Source of the DNA: Hyphomicrobium_A sp965243865
GTDB taxonomy: Bacteria > Pseudomonadota > Alphaproteobacteria > Rhizobiales > Hyphomicrobiaceae
Reading direction: 5' to 3'
DNA: 64,000 bases
Assembly: GCF_965243865.1 (NCBI RefSeq)
Contig: NZ_OZ251603.1
Span: 2,790,001 to 2,854,000, forward strand
Positions 26,193 through 35,147 of this stretch are shown in pieces. Every line of letters begins with the position of its first letter. The first letter of the stretch is position 1. The notes under the pieces were generated by a model, which did not search any database, was not told the DNA's origin, and saw only the letters and a list, made by a program, of their open reading frames with translations. The position numbers were made by a program, and so were the translations under genes.

Positions 26193-26558
26193 TCAGTGGG
26201 TCATGCGTGTGCGCACGCGCTCGGTCATGAGCTGTATGACCGATAGCGCGAACTCTGGTTCCTCGGCCGCAAGCTGCAGAAATGTGGCCCTGTCGATCAC
26301 CGCCACCTCCGTGGGCTCGTTTGCGAGCGCTGCCGCAGAGCGCGGCATGTCGTTGATCACCGCCATCTCGCCGAATACGCCGCCGGCGCCCACCTGCTCC
26401 AGCACGCGCCCAAAGCCGATCACATGGACCGCCCCACTCAGAACGACGTACATGGCATCGCCGGCATCGTCCTCCAGGAAGATGCGATCCCCGGCCTTGA
26501 ACCGCTTCTTGGGAACGCCGAGGCGCAAAATTGCGCCAACATCAAATCTCGAATTCAT
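26193..26558 (-). CDS. Stand-alone cyclic nucleotide-binding domain protein
   Basis: 121 residues comprising a Crp-type cNMP-binding beta-roll only. It has FKAGDRIFLEDDAGDAMYVV, then GGVFGEMAVINDMPRSAAALA, which matches the phosphate-binding cassette (FGEMA..PRSA). There is no helix-turn-helix or other effector domain. The ATG at 26558 is preferred to an in-frame TTG at 26573. Such single-domain proteins may act as cAMP/cGMP-responsive partners. The gene follows dapE by 83 bases on the same strand. Confidence 0.82.
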   Translation of the reverse strand: MNSRFDVGAILRLGVPKKRFKAGDRIFLEDDAGDAMYVVLSGAVHVIGFGRVLEQVGAGGVFGEMAVINDMPRSAAALANEPTEVAVIDRATFLQLAAEEPEFALSVIQLMTERVRTRMTH

Positions 26559-26641
26559 CTTATAATTAAGCAATATTTCTACTGTGCAGTATGCGCCCGA
26601 TGTTACGAGAGGATCGTTCGCGACGCTAGCGCCAAGATGTT

Positions 26642-27811
26642 TCAGGCGCGCGCAAAAAACATCGTCAGGAACCGCTCGTAGATGCGCGTCAATGTTTCTA
26701 GGTCTGCAACTGGAACGTGCTCATCGACCTGATGGATCGTTGCGTTGACCAGCCCCATCTCGATCACTGGGCAGTGATCCTTGATAAATCGAGCATCCGA
26801 CGTGCCGCCACCGGTCGACAGCCTCGGCACCTTTCCCGTGATTTCGGCCACAGCCGATTGCATCGTGTCGACGAGGGGGCCGGGTTCCGTCACGAATACA
26901 TCGCCCGTTCCCGAAAACGATAGCTTGTATTTTGCGCCAAGCTCTGCTGCCGCCGCTTCGCATGTCACACGGACCAGCGCCTCCAGCTTCGGCCGCGTAT
27001 GAGCGTCGTTATATCGGATGTTGAAGCGGGCTCGTGCCTCGCTGGGGATCACATTCGTTGCGGTATTCGGCACCGAGATGACGGTCACCCCGAGGTGTGA
27101 CGGTTCAAAGTGCTTCGTGCCCTCGTCCAGCTTCAGGCCCGACAACCGGTCGATGATACGCGCGAGCTTCGGCACGGGATTGTCTGCCATGTGCGGATAG
27201 GCGGCATGGCCCTGCTTGCCGGCGACAATGATCTCGCCGTTGAGCGATCCGCGCCGCCCCACCTTCATCTCATCGCCGACGCGATCGCGACTCGAAGGCT
27301 CGCCGACGATGCACGCGTGCAGAACCTCGCCGCGTGCCTTCAGCCAGTCCAGCACCTTGACGGTGCCGTTGACGCTGTCGCCTTCCTCGTCGCCCGTGAT
27401 CAGCAGTGAGATCGACCCGGGAAGATCGCCCTTGTCGTAGGCGAGAAAGCGCTTCAAGGCGGCGACGAAACAGGCGATCTCGCCCTTCATATCCACCGAG
27501 CCGCGTCCGTAGAGTATGCCTCCGCGGATTTCCGCGGAAAACGGCGGCGAGGTCCAGGCGTCGAGGTTGCCCGGCGGGACGACATCCGTATGTCCGGCAA
27601 AGCACAGGTTCGGCCCAGTATTGCCGAGACGCGCGTAGAGATTCTCGACATCGGGAAAGCCGGGTTCCGAAAACGCCATCCGGTGACATTCAAATCCCGC
27701 GGCATCGAGCACGCCTTCGAGCAGCGTCAGTGCGCCGCCCTCGACCGGCGTCACGCTTTCGCAACGGATCAGTGCTTGCGCCAGCGGGACCGGATCATGA
27801 GACGTCATCAT
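26642..27811 (-). CDS. dapE: Succinyl-diaminopimelate desuccinylase DapE
   Basis: M20 metallohydrolase that releases L,L-diaminopimelate from its N-succinyl form for lysine and peptidoglycan synthesis. It has about 389 residues. Metal-site motifs are FAGHTDVVPPG, YGRGSVDMKGE and LLITGDEEGDSVNGT, the substrate/dimer loop is GKQGHAAYPHMADNP, and the late GGTSDARFIK is typical of DapE. The start is one of several clustered ATGs; 27811 has the best spacing from AGGTGA. It belongs with dapD, which is two genes upstream. Confidence 0.94.
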   Translation of the reverse strand: MMTSHDPVPLAQALIRCESVTPVEGGALTLLEGVLDAAGFECHRMAFSEPGFPDVENLYARLGNTGPNLCFAGHTDVVPPGNLDAWTSPPFSAEIRGGILYGRGSVDMKGEIACFVAALKRFLAYDKGDLPGSISLLITGDEEGDSVNGTVKVLDWLKARGEVLHACIVGEPSSRDRVGDEMKVGRRGSLNGEIIVAGKQGHAAYPHMADNPVPKLARIIDRLSGLKLDEGTKHFEPSHLGVTVISVPNTATNVIPSEARARFNIRYNDAHTRPKLEALVRVTCEAAAAELGAKYKLSFSGTGDVFVTEPGPLVDTMQSAVAEITGKVPRLSTGGGTSDARFIKDHCPVIEMGLVNATIHQVDEHVPVADLETLTRIYERFLTMFFARA

Positions 27812-27955
27812 GCACATTCACCTGTCAGTAGAGTGTTCGTGTCGACCAATATGCCCACTCTGAAACTACGGCCGCCGTGTCCAGACCCTACGTCGGTATT
27901 GGCGAGGTAATCGTCAACACTTGGCGCTGCGCGGCCTAAAATCTCGTCCGGCGGC

Positions 27956-28717
27956 TCATCCCTCTGGCACGTGCCGCGACAACGCCAGCTCGCCGGCCGA
28001 TACCGCGGTTGCGCCGCGAATATCTTCCACATCAGTTTCGACGAGTGTGATCTTCTGCCAGATCTTCTGGCTGAGGTCGGTGCTGAGCCGCTCGATATCG
28101 CTGACCGCATCCACCACCGCCGTATCATCGATCTTTTCAGCGTAGACGGCAGCTGCTTTGCTGGCGAGCGATAGCATCTCCGAGCAGTAGCTGAGATAGC
28201 GGACGAGCTCGTAGCGCGTCATGTCACGCTCGGGCGACGAGCTCGTGCGTGGCCCCCCGAGAGCACTCGGGTCCTTGGTGAGCTGATGCATGTCGATGAC
28301 GTGCGCGATGGAACGGAACTCGTGCAGCGCCTTGAGCACTGCGCCGCGGCGCAACCTGCCCTCGAGCGTCGACAGGTAGAATGCTACACCGCCCAGCACG
28401 ATCAGTAGGCTCACCGCCGCATCGACGCCCTGCATCACGTTGGTCAGCTCCGTCGACGCCTCTAACGTGAGCGCCTTGGAGCCGAGCCAGACGATCATTG
28501 CTGCACCGAACGCAACGAGGCCCCAGCTTCCCGCCAGCAGCAGGATGTTCGGGCGTGCAATCTTCTCGGCACGTTCGGTAGTTTGCTCGGCCATGCGCGT
28601 GAGCTCTTCGCACACGCGCAATAAGCCTGAGTTGGGAAAGCGCTCATTGATGCGCTGTCCCAGAATGCTGAGGGTTTCGACGACGTTCTGACTGGCGAGA
28701 TTCCGGTAAGACTTCAT
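27956..28717 (-). CDS. Hypothetical membrane protein between dapD and dapE
   Basis: 253 residues. The order is a helical cytoplasmic N terminus (about 1-55), two TM segments (about 58-80 and 95-117), then a long helical cytoplasmic region with LRRGAVLKALHEFRSIAHVIDMHQLTKDP-type sequence and a conserved-looking stretch around SERDMTRYELVRYL-like residues (about 163-180). No enzymatic motif is visible and the family is not recognised. It lies 21 bases after dapD on the same strand, so it is co-transcribed with lysine-pathway genes, though the link may be only positional. Confidence 0.78.
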   Translation of the reverse strand: MKSYRNLASQNVVETLSILGQRINERFPNSGLLRVCEELTRMAEQTTERAEKIARPNILLLAGSWGLVAFGAAMIVWLGSKALTLEASTELTNVMQGVDAAVSLLIVLGGVAFYLSTLEGRLRRGAVLKALHEFRSIAHVIDMHQLTKDPSALGGPRTSSSPERDMTRYELVRYLSYCSEMLSLASKAAAVYAEKIDDTAVVDAVSDIERLSTDLSQKIWQKITLVETDVEDIRGATAVSAGELALSRHVPEG

Positions 28718-28738
28718 CGGCGAACCCCCGCAGGAGAG

Positions 28739-29593
28739 CTAATCGCGCAGCAGCTCGTTGATCGATGTCTTCGACCGCGTCTTGGCATCGACCTTCTTGA
28801 CGATCACCGCGCAATAGAGGTTCGGTCCCGGCGTGCCGTCCGGCAGCGGCTTACCCGGCATCGCGCCGGAAACCACCACCGAGTACGGCGGCACCTTGCC
28901 GAAGAACTTCTCGCCCGTCGCCCGATCGATGATCGTCGTCGACGCACCGAGATAGACGCCCATCGACAGCACCGAGCCCTCACCGACGATGACACCTTCG
29001 GCCACCTCGGCGCGCGCGCCGATGAAGCAGTTGTCCTCGATGATGACCGGGCCTGCCTGCAGCGGCTCCAGCACGCCGCCGATACCCGCGCCGCCCGAGA
29101 TGTGGCAGTTCTTGCCGATCTGCGCGCACGAGCCGACGGTCGCCCACGTGTCGACCATCGTGCCCTCGTCGACATAGGCGCCGAGGTTGACGAACGAGGG
29201 CATCAGCACGACGGTCGGCGCGATGTACGCCGAGCGCCGCACGATGCAGCCCGGCACGGCGCGAAAGCCCGCGCGACGGAAATCGTCCGGCGTCATACCG
29301 TCGAACTTGGACGGCACCTTGTCCCACCAGGTCGCCCCGCCCGGCGCGCCCGAGATCGGCACCATATCGTTGAGGCGGAACGACAAAAGCACCGCCTTCT
29401 TCAACCACTGATTGACGGTCCAGCCATCCGAGCCCTTTTCGGCCACCCGGACGATGCCTTTGTCCAGCAGATCAAGCGCCTTATCGACCGTATCGCGAAC
29501 GACGCCGGTCGTGCCGGACGAGATGCCCTGACGCTCTTCCCACATGGCCTCGATGGCGCTCTGCAACTCGGTCGTGTTCACGCTTGCTGACAT
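28739..29593 (-). CDS. dapD: Tetrahydrodipicolinate N-succinyltransferase DapD
   Basis: Succinylates tetrahydrodipicolinate in the lysine/diaminopimelate pathway. It has 284 residues, the usual DapD size. The N-terminal helical domain (about 1-100) is followed by the left-handed beta-helix made of hexapeptide repeats (about 115-235; for example YIAPTVVLMPSFVNLGAYVD and the run AQIGKNCHISGGAGIGGVLE). The C-terminal part has LPDGTPGPNLYCAVIVKKVD. It heads the minus-strand unit dapD - membrane protein - dapE. Confidence 0.95.
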   Translation of the reverse strand: MSASVNTTELQSAIEAMWEERQGISSGTTGVVRDTVDKALDLLDKGIVRVAEKGSDGWTVNQWLKKAVLLSFRLNDMVPISGAPGGATWWDKVPSKFDGMTPDDFRRAGFRAVPGCIVRRSAYIAPTVVLMPSFVNLGAYVDEGTMVDTWATVGSCAQIGKNCHISGGAGIGGVLEPLQAGPVIIEDNCFIGARAEVAEGVIVGEGSVLSMGVYLGASTTIIDRATGEKFFGKVPPYSVVVSGAMPGKPLPDGTPGPNLYCAVIVKKVDAKTRSKTSINELLRD

Positions 29594-29765
29594 CGGTTTC
29601 CCCGTCTTTGTCTGTTAACGGCCCGCGTTGTCGCCCGCGGGTAATTTCGTGTCAATGCGAACGAATTCTTTCGCCCATATCTTCAATTGGATACGTGGTG
29701 TTAAGCCCATCACGCGATACTCAAAAAAGGTTCCGGGAGTTGCGTGGCGTGGGTGGAGTTGCGTC

Positions 29766-30254
29766 GTGTTGCAGAGTGAAAGAGTTGTTGCAGTTGCCCC
29801 TCGCGTCGCGAGCGGCAAGTGGGTCGGCAAAGAAGGCTTCGTAGCCGAGGCCGCCGTCCAGTTCGAGCGCATCGGCGGCACCATCGCCCGCCTCGAGCGC
29901 GAGTTGGAGAAGTCCCGCGAGACCATAGCCGAGATGGCCGAGGAGGCGAGCCGCAACAAGCGCTTCCAGGCTTTCGAAATGAGCCTCGAAAACTCTCGCG
30001 ATTACAAGCTCACCGATCTTCAGCGCACCTGCAAGGATCTGAAATCCCGCCTCGACGCCATCGAGGGGGATCGCAGCAAGTTCGCCGGGCTCACCTACAA
30101 GTCGTTCGAGCCGGTGGATCGCAAGCTCGCCGAACTGAGCGGCCTTGGTGCCCACATCGACCGCATCGAATTCGCAGCCCGCCGCAACGAGGTCCTGTTC
30201 TTCGGCGCCCTCGCGCTCGCCGCGTTCTCCCTGGCTTCCCGCTTCTTCTTCTAA
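29766..30254 (+). CDS. Hypothetical coiled-coil protein with C-terminal membrane anchor
   Basis: About 162 residues if it starts at GTG 29766, which has GGTGGAG 8 bases upstream. An ATG at 29655 would add 37 residues in AT-richer sequence without coding bias, so it is less likely. The product is a long amphipathic helix (FERIGGTIARLERELEKS, later TDLQRTCKDLKSRLDAIEG) and ends in a hydrophobic tail (about 143-160, VLFFGALALAAFSLASRFFF region), suggesting a tail-anchored coiled coil. It is divergent from dapD. No family is recognised. Confidence 0.65.
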   Translation: MLQSERVVAVAPRVASGKWVGKEGFVAEAAVQFERIGGTIARLERELEKSRETIAEMAEEASRNKRFQAFEMSLENSRDYKLTDLQRTCKDLKSRLDAIEGDRSKFAGLTYKSFEPVDRKLAELSGLGAHIDRIEFAARRNEVLFFGALALAAFSLASRFFF

Positions 30255-30278
30255 GCGGCCCGCAACCAGCCTAGGTTC

Positions 30279-30411
30279 TGTCATCCCGGAGGCGGCGAAA
30301 GCCGCAATCCGGGATCAAGCGCAAAGAGCGGCGCAGCTACGATACAGCTTTCGGGGGGCCTGGGTTGGGTCCCGGGTCTCGCTCGCGATGCTCGCTTCGC
30401 CCGGGATGACA
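30279..30411. repeat. Palindromic extragenic repeat (GTCATCCCGG family)
   Basis: Opens TGTCATCCCGGAGGCGGCG, with an inner inverted copy ending CCGGGATCA, and closes with TGGGTCCCGGGTCTCGC ... GCCCGGGATGACA, so both halves are hairpins and the ends are mutually inverted. It lies between two convergent genes. Same family as 13445-13589. Confidence 0.75.
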
Positions 30412-30431
30412 AAACAGCAGAGTCTCGCCCC

Positions 30432-31082
30432 CTATCCCTGCTTTGGCAGCTGCGCTTCGATCAGCCGCTTGGCATCCGCGCTGTCCCAGTGCGCCGGGCC
30501 GATCAGCCGCCCGATCTCCTTCCCTTCCGCATCGATCAGGATCGTCGTCGGCATGCCGATGACTTTCAGCGTGGTGCCTTCCTTGGCGGTGGGGTCCGCA
30601 TAGACGGCGAGCTTGTCGGCCTTGATGTCGGTGAGGAACTTGCGCGCCCCTTCGATGCCGCTCTTGTCCACCGCCAGCGCCACCACCTCGAACTTGTCCG
30701 AGCCCAACGCCTCCTGCAGCCGGTTCAGCGCCGGCATTTCCTCGCGGCACGGCGCACACCACGTCGCCCAGACGTTCAGCAGCACCACCTTGCCGCGCAG
30801 GCTGTCGAGCCCCACTTCCGTGCCTTGGCTGTTAACAAATCGGATGTCCGGCAGCGCCGCGGGCTTCGGCTTGAACACGAACGTCGTCATCGCGCCGGTG
30901 GCCAGCGGATTGCCCCTGGACGTCGCTTCGTGCGCGTTCCCGCCGGAAGTTGCCGCACCTTGATTGTCAGGGCCGCCCATCGTGACGTATACCGCCGCGA
31001 ACGCAACGATAGCCGCCAGCGCGGCGATCCAAACGAAGACCAACGAGCGGTCTGGCTTCTTTGGCTGGGAATGATCGCTCAT
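30432..31082 (-). CDS. tlpA: TlpA-like membrane-anchored thioredoxin
   Basis: About 216 residues. The N-terminal TM anchor (about 14-34) leaves the thioredoxin domain in the periplasm. The active site is NVWATWCAPCREEMPAL, and the cis-proline region is VIGMPTTILID. This matches TlpA/ResA-type proteins that reduce apocytochrome c or copper-site cysteines. The ATG at 31082 is the better start; the open frame continues to 31103. It is divergent from argH, with 54 bases between the starts. Confidence 0.88.
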   Translation of the reverse strand: MSDHSQPKKPDRSLVFVWIAALAAIVAFAAVYVTMGGPDNQGAATSGGNAHEATSRGNPLATGAMTTFVFKPKPAALPDIRFVNSQGTEVGLDSLRGKVVLLNVWATWCAPCREEMPALNRLQEALGSDKFEVVALAVDKSGIEGARKFLTDIKADKLAVYADPTAKEGTTLKVIGMPTTILIDAEGKEIGRLIGPAHWDSADAKRLIEAQLPKQG

Positions 31083-31136
31083 GTGCCTTCTTTCGCCGAG
31101 CATTCATCGAGCGGCCTTGACGGAGAACAGAAAACC

Positions 31137-32546
31137 GTGACGGACAAGCCTGCTAACAGCATGTGGGGCGGTCGCTTCACGGTCTCGCCGGCCGAGATCA
31201 TGGAGGAGATAAACGCCTCTATCGGCTTCGACAAGCGTATGGCCCCGCAGGACATCCGCGCCTCCAAGGCGCACGCCGCCATGCTCGCCGATGCCGGGAT
31301 CATCGAGAAAGCGGACGCCGCGGCAATCATCGACGGCCTGGGCAAGGTTGGCGCCGAGATCGAAAAAGGCGATTTTCCCTTCTCCCGCGCGCTCGAGGAC
31401 GTTCACATGAACGTCGAGAGCCGGCTGAAGGAAGTCATCGGCACGCCCGCCGGCCGTTTGCACACCGCCCGCTCGCGCAACGATCAGGTTGCGACCGATT
31501 TCAAGCTCTACGTGCGTGAGCGCATCGACGGCCTCGATGCTGCCCTGGCGGCGCTGCAACTCGCCCTCGTACGCAAGGCTGAAGCTCACGCCGGCACGGT
31601 AATGCCTGGGTTCACGCATCTGCAGCCCGCCCAGCCGGTCACCTTCGGCCACCACCTGATGGCCTACGTCGAGATGCTTGGGCGCGACCGCGGCCGCCTC
31701 GCCGATGCCCGCGCGCGCCTCAACGAATGCCCGCTCGGCGCCGCCGCGCTCGCCGGCACCTCGTTCCCCATCGATCGCCACGCGACCGCCAAGGCACTCG
31801 ATTTCGCCAAGCCGACCGACAACTCGCTCGACAGCGTCTCCGACCGCGATTTCATCCTCGAAACGCTGGCCGCCGCATCGATCTGTGCCATGCACCTGTC
31901 GCGCTTTGCCGAGGAGATCGTGCTGTGGTCGACGCCGCAGTTCGGCTTCATCAAGCTGACCGACAAGTTCACCACCGGCTCCTCGATCATGCCGCAGAAG
32001 CGCAATCCGGACGCCGCCGAGCTGTCGCGCGCCAAGGTCGGCCGCATCGCCGGTGCCTTTCAGAGCCTGATGATGGTGATGAAGGGCCTGCCCCTCGCCT
32101 ATTCCAAGGATATGCAGGAAGATAAAGAGGTCGCCTTCGACGCCCTCGACAGCCTCGCCCTCGCCCTGGCGGCGATGACCGGCATGGTAGATGATATGCA
32201 GCCTCAGGCGGCACCGATGCTGGCTGCCGCTGGGGGCGGCTATTCGACGGCGACCGACCTCGCCGACTGGCTCGTGCGCGTCCTCAAGATGCCGTTTCGC
32301 GACGCGCACCACGTCACCGGCCGCATCGTCGCCGCCGCCGAGGCCGACAATCTTCCTCTGGATAAGTTGCCGCTTCCCGCCATGCAGGCCATCGAGCCGC
32401 GCATAACGGCCGATGTTTTCACGGTTTTGAGCCCTGAGAACTCGGTAGCGAGCCGCATCAGCCATGGGGGAACTGCGCCACAGAACGTCGCCAAAATGGC
32501 GGCCTCCTGGCGGAAGCGGTTGGAAAACGCCCCGCCGAAGGGCTAG
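31137..32546 (+). CDS. argH: Argininosuccinate lyase ArgH
   Basis: Cleaves argininosuccinate to arginine and fumarate. It has 469 residues from GTG 31137 (GGAG about 10 bases upstream). Visible features are NSMWGGRF at the N terminus, the substrate/catalytic segments TARSRNDQVATD and MPGFTHLQPAQPVTFGHH, and the fumarase-family signature GSSIMPQKRNPD. The longer open region starting at 30489 lies antisense to tlpA and is not used. A small lipoprotein gene follows, and then lysA, an arrangement common in proteobacteria. Confidence 0.95.
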   Translation: MTDKPANSMWGGRFTVSPAEIMEEINASIGFDKRMAPQDIRASKAHAAMLADAGIIEKADAAAIIDGLGKVGAEIEKGDFPFSRALEDVHMNVESRLKEVIGTPAGRLHTARSRNDQVATDFKLYVRERIDGLDAALAALQLALVRKAEAHAGTVMPGFTHLQPAQPVTFGHHLMAYVEMLGRDRGRLADARARLNECPLGAAALAGTSFPIDRHATAKALDFAKPTDNSLDSVSDRDFILETLAAASICAMHLSRFAEEIVLWSTPQFGFIKLTDKFTTGSSIMPQKRNPDAAELSRAKVGRIAGAFQSLMMVMKGLPLAYSKDMQEDKEVAFDALDSLALALAAMTGMVDDMQPQAAPMLAAAGGGYSTATDLADWLVRVLKMPFRDAHHVTGRIVAAAEADNLPLDKLPLPAMQAIEPRITADVFTVLSPENSVASRISHGGTAPQNVAKMAASWRKRLENAPPKG

Positions 32547-32651
32547 AACTGCCAAAGGTGCTGAGGCGCCCCAGATCCGCCTTTGCGGTGGGGTTCCTTG
32601 GCTATGCGGCGTTAGCCAGCGCTGGCCGCGTGGAGTGGGGTCGTCTGGGAC

Positions 32652-32873
32652 ATGCGCGTATCGTTGACACCGAAGGCAATGGTTGCCGTGCTGATCGCGG
32701 CCGGGCTCTGCCTCGGTTTCGGTGGCTGCGGCGTCCGTGGCTCGCTCGATCCGCCGCCCACCGCCAAAGCCGACGGCACAGCCAAGTCGGCCGAGGCTGC
32801 CGGCACCCAGCCAGGCAGCGCCGCCCCGCCGAAGCCACACGACGGCTTCATCCTCGACCCCCTTCTGCGCTAA
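32652..32873 (+). CDS. LptM-like small lipoprotein
   Basis: 73 residues with a type II signal peptide (basic start, hydrophobic core 10-24, Cys26 in LGFGGCGVRGSL). The sequence just after the lipid cysteine (GVRGSLDPPP) is the recognisable feature of the YifL/LptM group, which assists maturation of the LptD/E LPS translocon. The rest is a Pro/Ala/Lys linker ending in DGFILDPLLR. Position between argH and lysA matches rhizobial genomes and the dapF/lysA neighbourhood of E. coli yifL. Confidence 0.75.
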   Translation: MRVSLTPKAMVAVLIAAGLCLGFGGCGVRGSLDPPPTAKADGTAKSAEAAGTQPGSAAPPKPHDGFILDPLLR

Positions 32874-32991
32874 CCGCGCTCCGATCGTCCGAGCGACTAT
32901 CAGCTAGAGTGTGATTGGCAGTAGCTTCCCACACAGCCCTCTCGGCCGCGCAGCGGCACGGCGCCAAGGGCGCCCACGCCAGTGCGTCGCC

Positions 32992-33690
32992 TCACTTCCA
33001 AAGCTCGATGATGTCGACGTCGACCATGTCGGCGCCGCCCGGCATCATTGACGGGACCTCCCTCCGCCGTCGGGTCGACTTCCACCCCGCCGACTCCAGC
33101 TCGCGGACAAACAGCGGTGTATCCTGCCGCCCCGGATCGGCAATCAGCACGCGGCCCCCGGGACTAAGGTTGCGCTCCAGGATCGCCGCCAGCGGCGCAT
33201 GCGCCGTCCGTTCGTACAGAACGTCCGAGCCGATGATGACGTCGTATGTCCGCGTGTCGGTCCAGGCATCCCAGTTGGCGAGCGCAAGCTCGATGCCCTC
33301 GACCCCGTTATTGTCTGCGTTCACCCGGCACAGTGTCAGAGTCTGAGTGACGTTGTCGGTCTGCCGCACTGCCGCAGCTCCCAGCGAGCGCGCCACGATG
33401 CCGGGCAATCCCACGCCGGCACCCAGCTCCATCACGGTCTTGCCGGCCACCAGATCAGGTTCCGCCGCCAGCGTCTCGGCCAGCGCCTGCGCCGATTCCC
33501 ATACGAGCAGGCCGAATGGGAAAGCCGCGTAGGTCTCGACCGCGCTCAGCAGCGAGGCATGGTCCCGCGCCGCCTCGATGCGCCACGTCCGGCCGGCGAT
33601 GGTGAACGTGAATTCAGCGAGCGGAACCCCCACGGACCGCTCGAGGTCCGTCGCGACACCTACCTGATCTGCTTGTTTTGCTTCGCTCAT
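32992..33690 (-). CDS. Class I SAM-dependent methyltransferase (lysine-methyltransferase-like)
   Basis: 232 residues. The N-terminal segment WRIEAARDHASLL leads to PFGLLVWESAQALAETL, then the SAM-binding motif I VMELGAGVGLPGI and the acidic motif around YDVIIGSDVLYE. This arrangement resembles family 16 protein methyltransferases (METTL-type, ETFB lysine methyltransferase). The substrate is not known. It lies on the opposite strand between the LptM-like gene and lysA. Confidence 0.82.
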   Translation of the reverse strand: MSEAKQADQVGVATDLERSVGVPLAEFTFTIAGRTWRIEAARDHASLLSAVETYAAFPFGLLVWESAQALAETLAAEPDLVAGKTVMELGAGVGLPGIVARSLGAAAVRQTDNVTQTLTLCRVNADNNGVEGIELALANWDAWTDTRTYDVIIGSDVLYERTAHAPLAAILERNLSPGGRVLIADPGRQDTPLFVRELESAGWKSTRRRREVPSMMPGGADMVDVDIIELWK

Positions 33691-33775
33691 CGTCCCGCCA
33701 TTGCCATTGCCTGCTCTCTCCCGCTATTAGCGGCGCACGACTTAGCAGCTCGCTGCCAACGAGAGACCCCGTCTC

Positions 33776-35044
33776 ATGCACCATTTCCATTATCGCGGCG
33801 GCGTGCTGCACGCCGAGGGCGTCAGCCTCGCACGCCTCGCCGACGAGGTCGGAACGCCCTTCTACTGCTATTCCACCGCCACCCTGGAGCGGCACTACAA
33901 GGTCATCACCGAGGCCTTTGCCGGCCAGGACGCGCTTATCTGCTTCGCGGTCAAGGCCAACTCCAACCAGGCCGTACTGGCGACGCTCGCCCGCCTCGGT
34001 GCCGGAATGGATGTCGTCTCCGAAGGCGAGCTGCGCCGCGCCCTCGCTGCCGGCACGCCTGCAGATAAGATCATTTTTGCCGGCGTCGGTAAGACCCGCG
34101 AGGAAATGGCCTACGCGTTGCAGCAGGGCATACTAGGGTTCAACGTCGAGAGCGAGCCAGAGTTGCGCGCCCTGAGCGAGGTCTCAGCCAGCCTCGGCAA
34201 GACCGCCCACGTCGCTCTTCGCGTCAACCCCGACGTCGACGCGAAAACCCACGCCAAGATCTCCACCGGCAAGGCCGAGAACAAGTTCGGCATCCCTTAT
34301 GCCGATGCGCGCCGCATTTATGCCGCAGCCGCCAAGCTGCCCGGCATCGCCGTCACCGGCATTCATATGCACATCGGCAGCCAGATCACGCAGCTCGATC
34401 CCTTCCGCAACGCCTTCCGCCTTATGCGCGAACTGGCCACTGAATTGATCGCCGACGGGCACAAGCTCGTCCACCTCGACATCGGCGGCGGCCTTGGCGT
34501 GCCCTACATGTCGGAGGGCGAGGTCGCCCCGCCGCCGGCCGCGTACGCCGCCATCGTGAAGGAAGAACTCGGGCCCCTGAAGCTCAAGATCGTCATGGAG
34601 CCCGGCCGCGTCATTGCCGGCAACGCCGGCGTCCTCGTCAGCCGCGTCATCTATTCGAAGGAAGGCGTCGACAAGACCTTTACCATCGTAGATGCGGCCA
34701 TGAACGACCTCATCCGCCCGACCCTCTACGAGGCGCAGCACGAGATCTGGCCTGTGGACGAGGCAAAGAGCGCGATGCCGCCCATCGTGCAGGACATCGT
34801 TGGGCCTGTCTGCGAGACCGGCGATTATCTCGCCCTCGACCGCAAGCTCCCGCCGCTCAGCTCCGGCGACCTCATCGCTGTCATGACGGCCGGCGCCTAC
34901 GGGGCCGTCATGTCGTCGACTTACAACACGCGCGCCCTGGTGCCCGAAGTACTGGTGAACGGCGATGAATATGCCGTTGTCCGCCCGCGCGTTACCCCCG
35001 ACGCCCAAATCGCCCTGGACAAGCTTCCCGCCTGGCTGAAATAG
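33776..35044 (+). CDS. lysA: Diaminopimelate decarboxylase LysA
   Basis: PLP enzyme that decarboxylates meso-diaminopimelate to lysine. It has 422 residues. Visible features are the PLP lysine in CFAVKANSNQAVL, HIGSQITQLDPF, the phosphate-binding HLDIGGGLGVPY, EPGRVIAGNAG, and the catalytic-site GPVCETGDYLA near the C terminus. The ATG at 33776 follows a run-in of about 85 bases after the divergent methyltransferase start. The TIGR02302 gene lies 104 bases downstream. Confidence 0.95.
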   Translation: MHHFHYRGGVLHAEGVSLARLADEVGTPFYCYSTATLERHYKVITEAFAGQDALICFAVKANSNQAVLATLARLGAGMDVVSEGELRRALAAGTPADKIIFAGVGKTREEMAYALQQGILGFNVESEPELRALSEVSASLGKTAHVALRVNPDVDAKTHAKISTGKAENKFGIPYADARRIYAAAAKLPGIAVTGIHMHIGSQITQLDPFRNAFRLMRELATELIADGHKLVHLDIGGGLGVPYMSEGEVAPPPAAYAAIVKEELGPLKLKIVMEPGRVIAGNAGVLVSRVIYSKEGVDKTFTIVDAAMNDLIRPTLYEAQHEIWPVDEAKSAMPPIVQDIVGPVCETGDYLALDRKLPPLSSGDLIAVMTAGAYGAVMSSTYNTRALVPEVLVNGDEYAVVRPRVTPDAQIALDKLPAWLK

Positions 35045-35147
35045 GGCCATCCACCCAAGCCAGATCACGCGAGAATGACCAAACTTTAATCCTGACGCGG
35101 CGGCGCGCCGCTAGGCCCGCCGCAATGTTCCGGGTATCGTTTCGCCC

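Noticed and set aside
25969..26565. 198-codon + strand frame opposite the cyclic-nucleotide-binding protein
   Set aside because: Shadow of the minus-strand gene; Ser/Ala/Arg composition without domain.
31104..32840. 578-codon minus-strand frame opposite argH
   Set aside because: Antisense shadow; argH is complete and canonical on the other strand.
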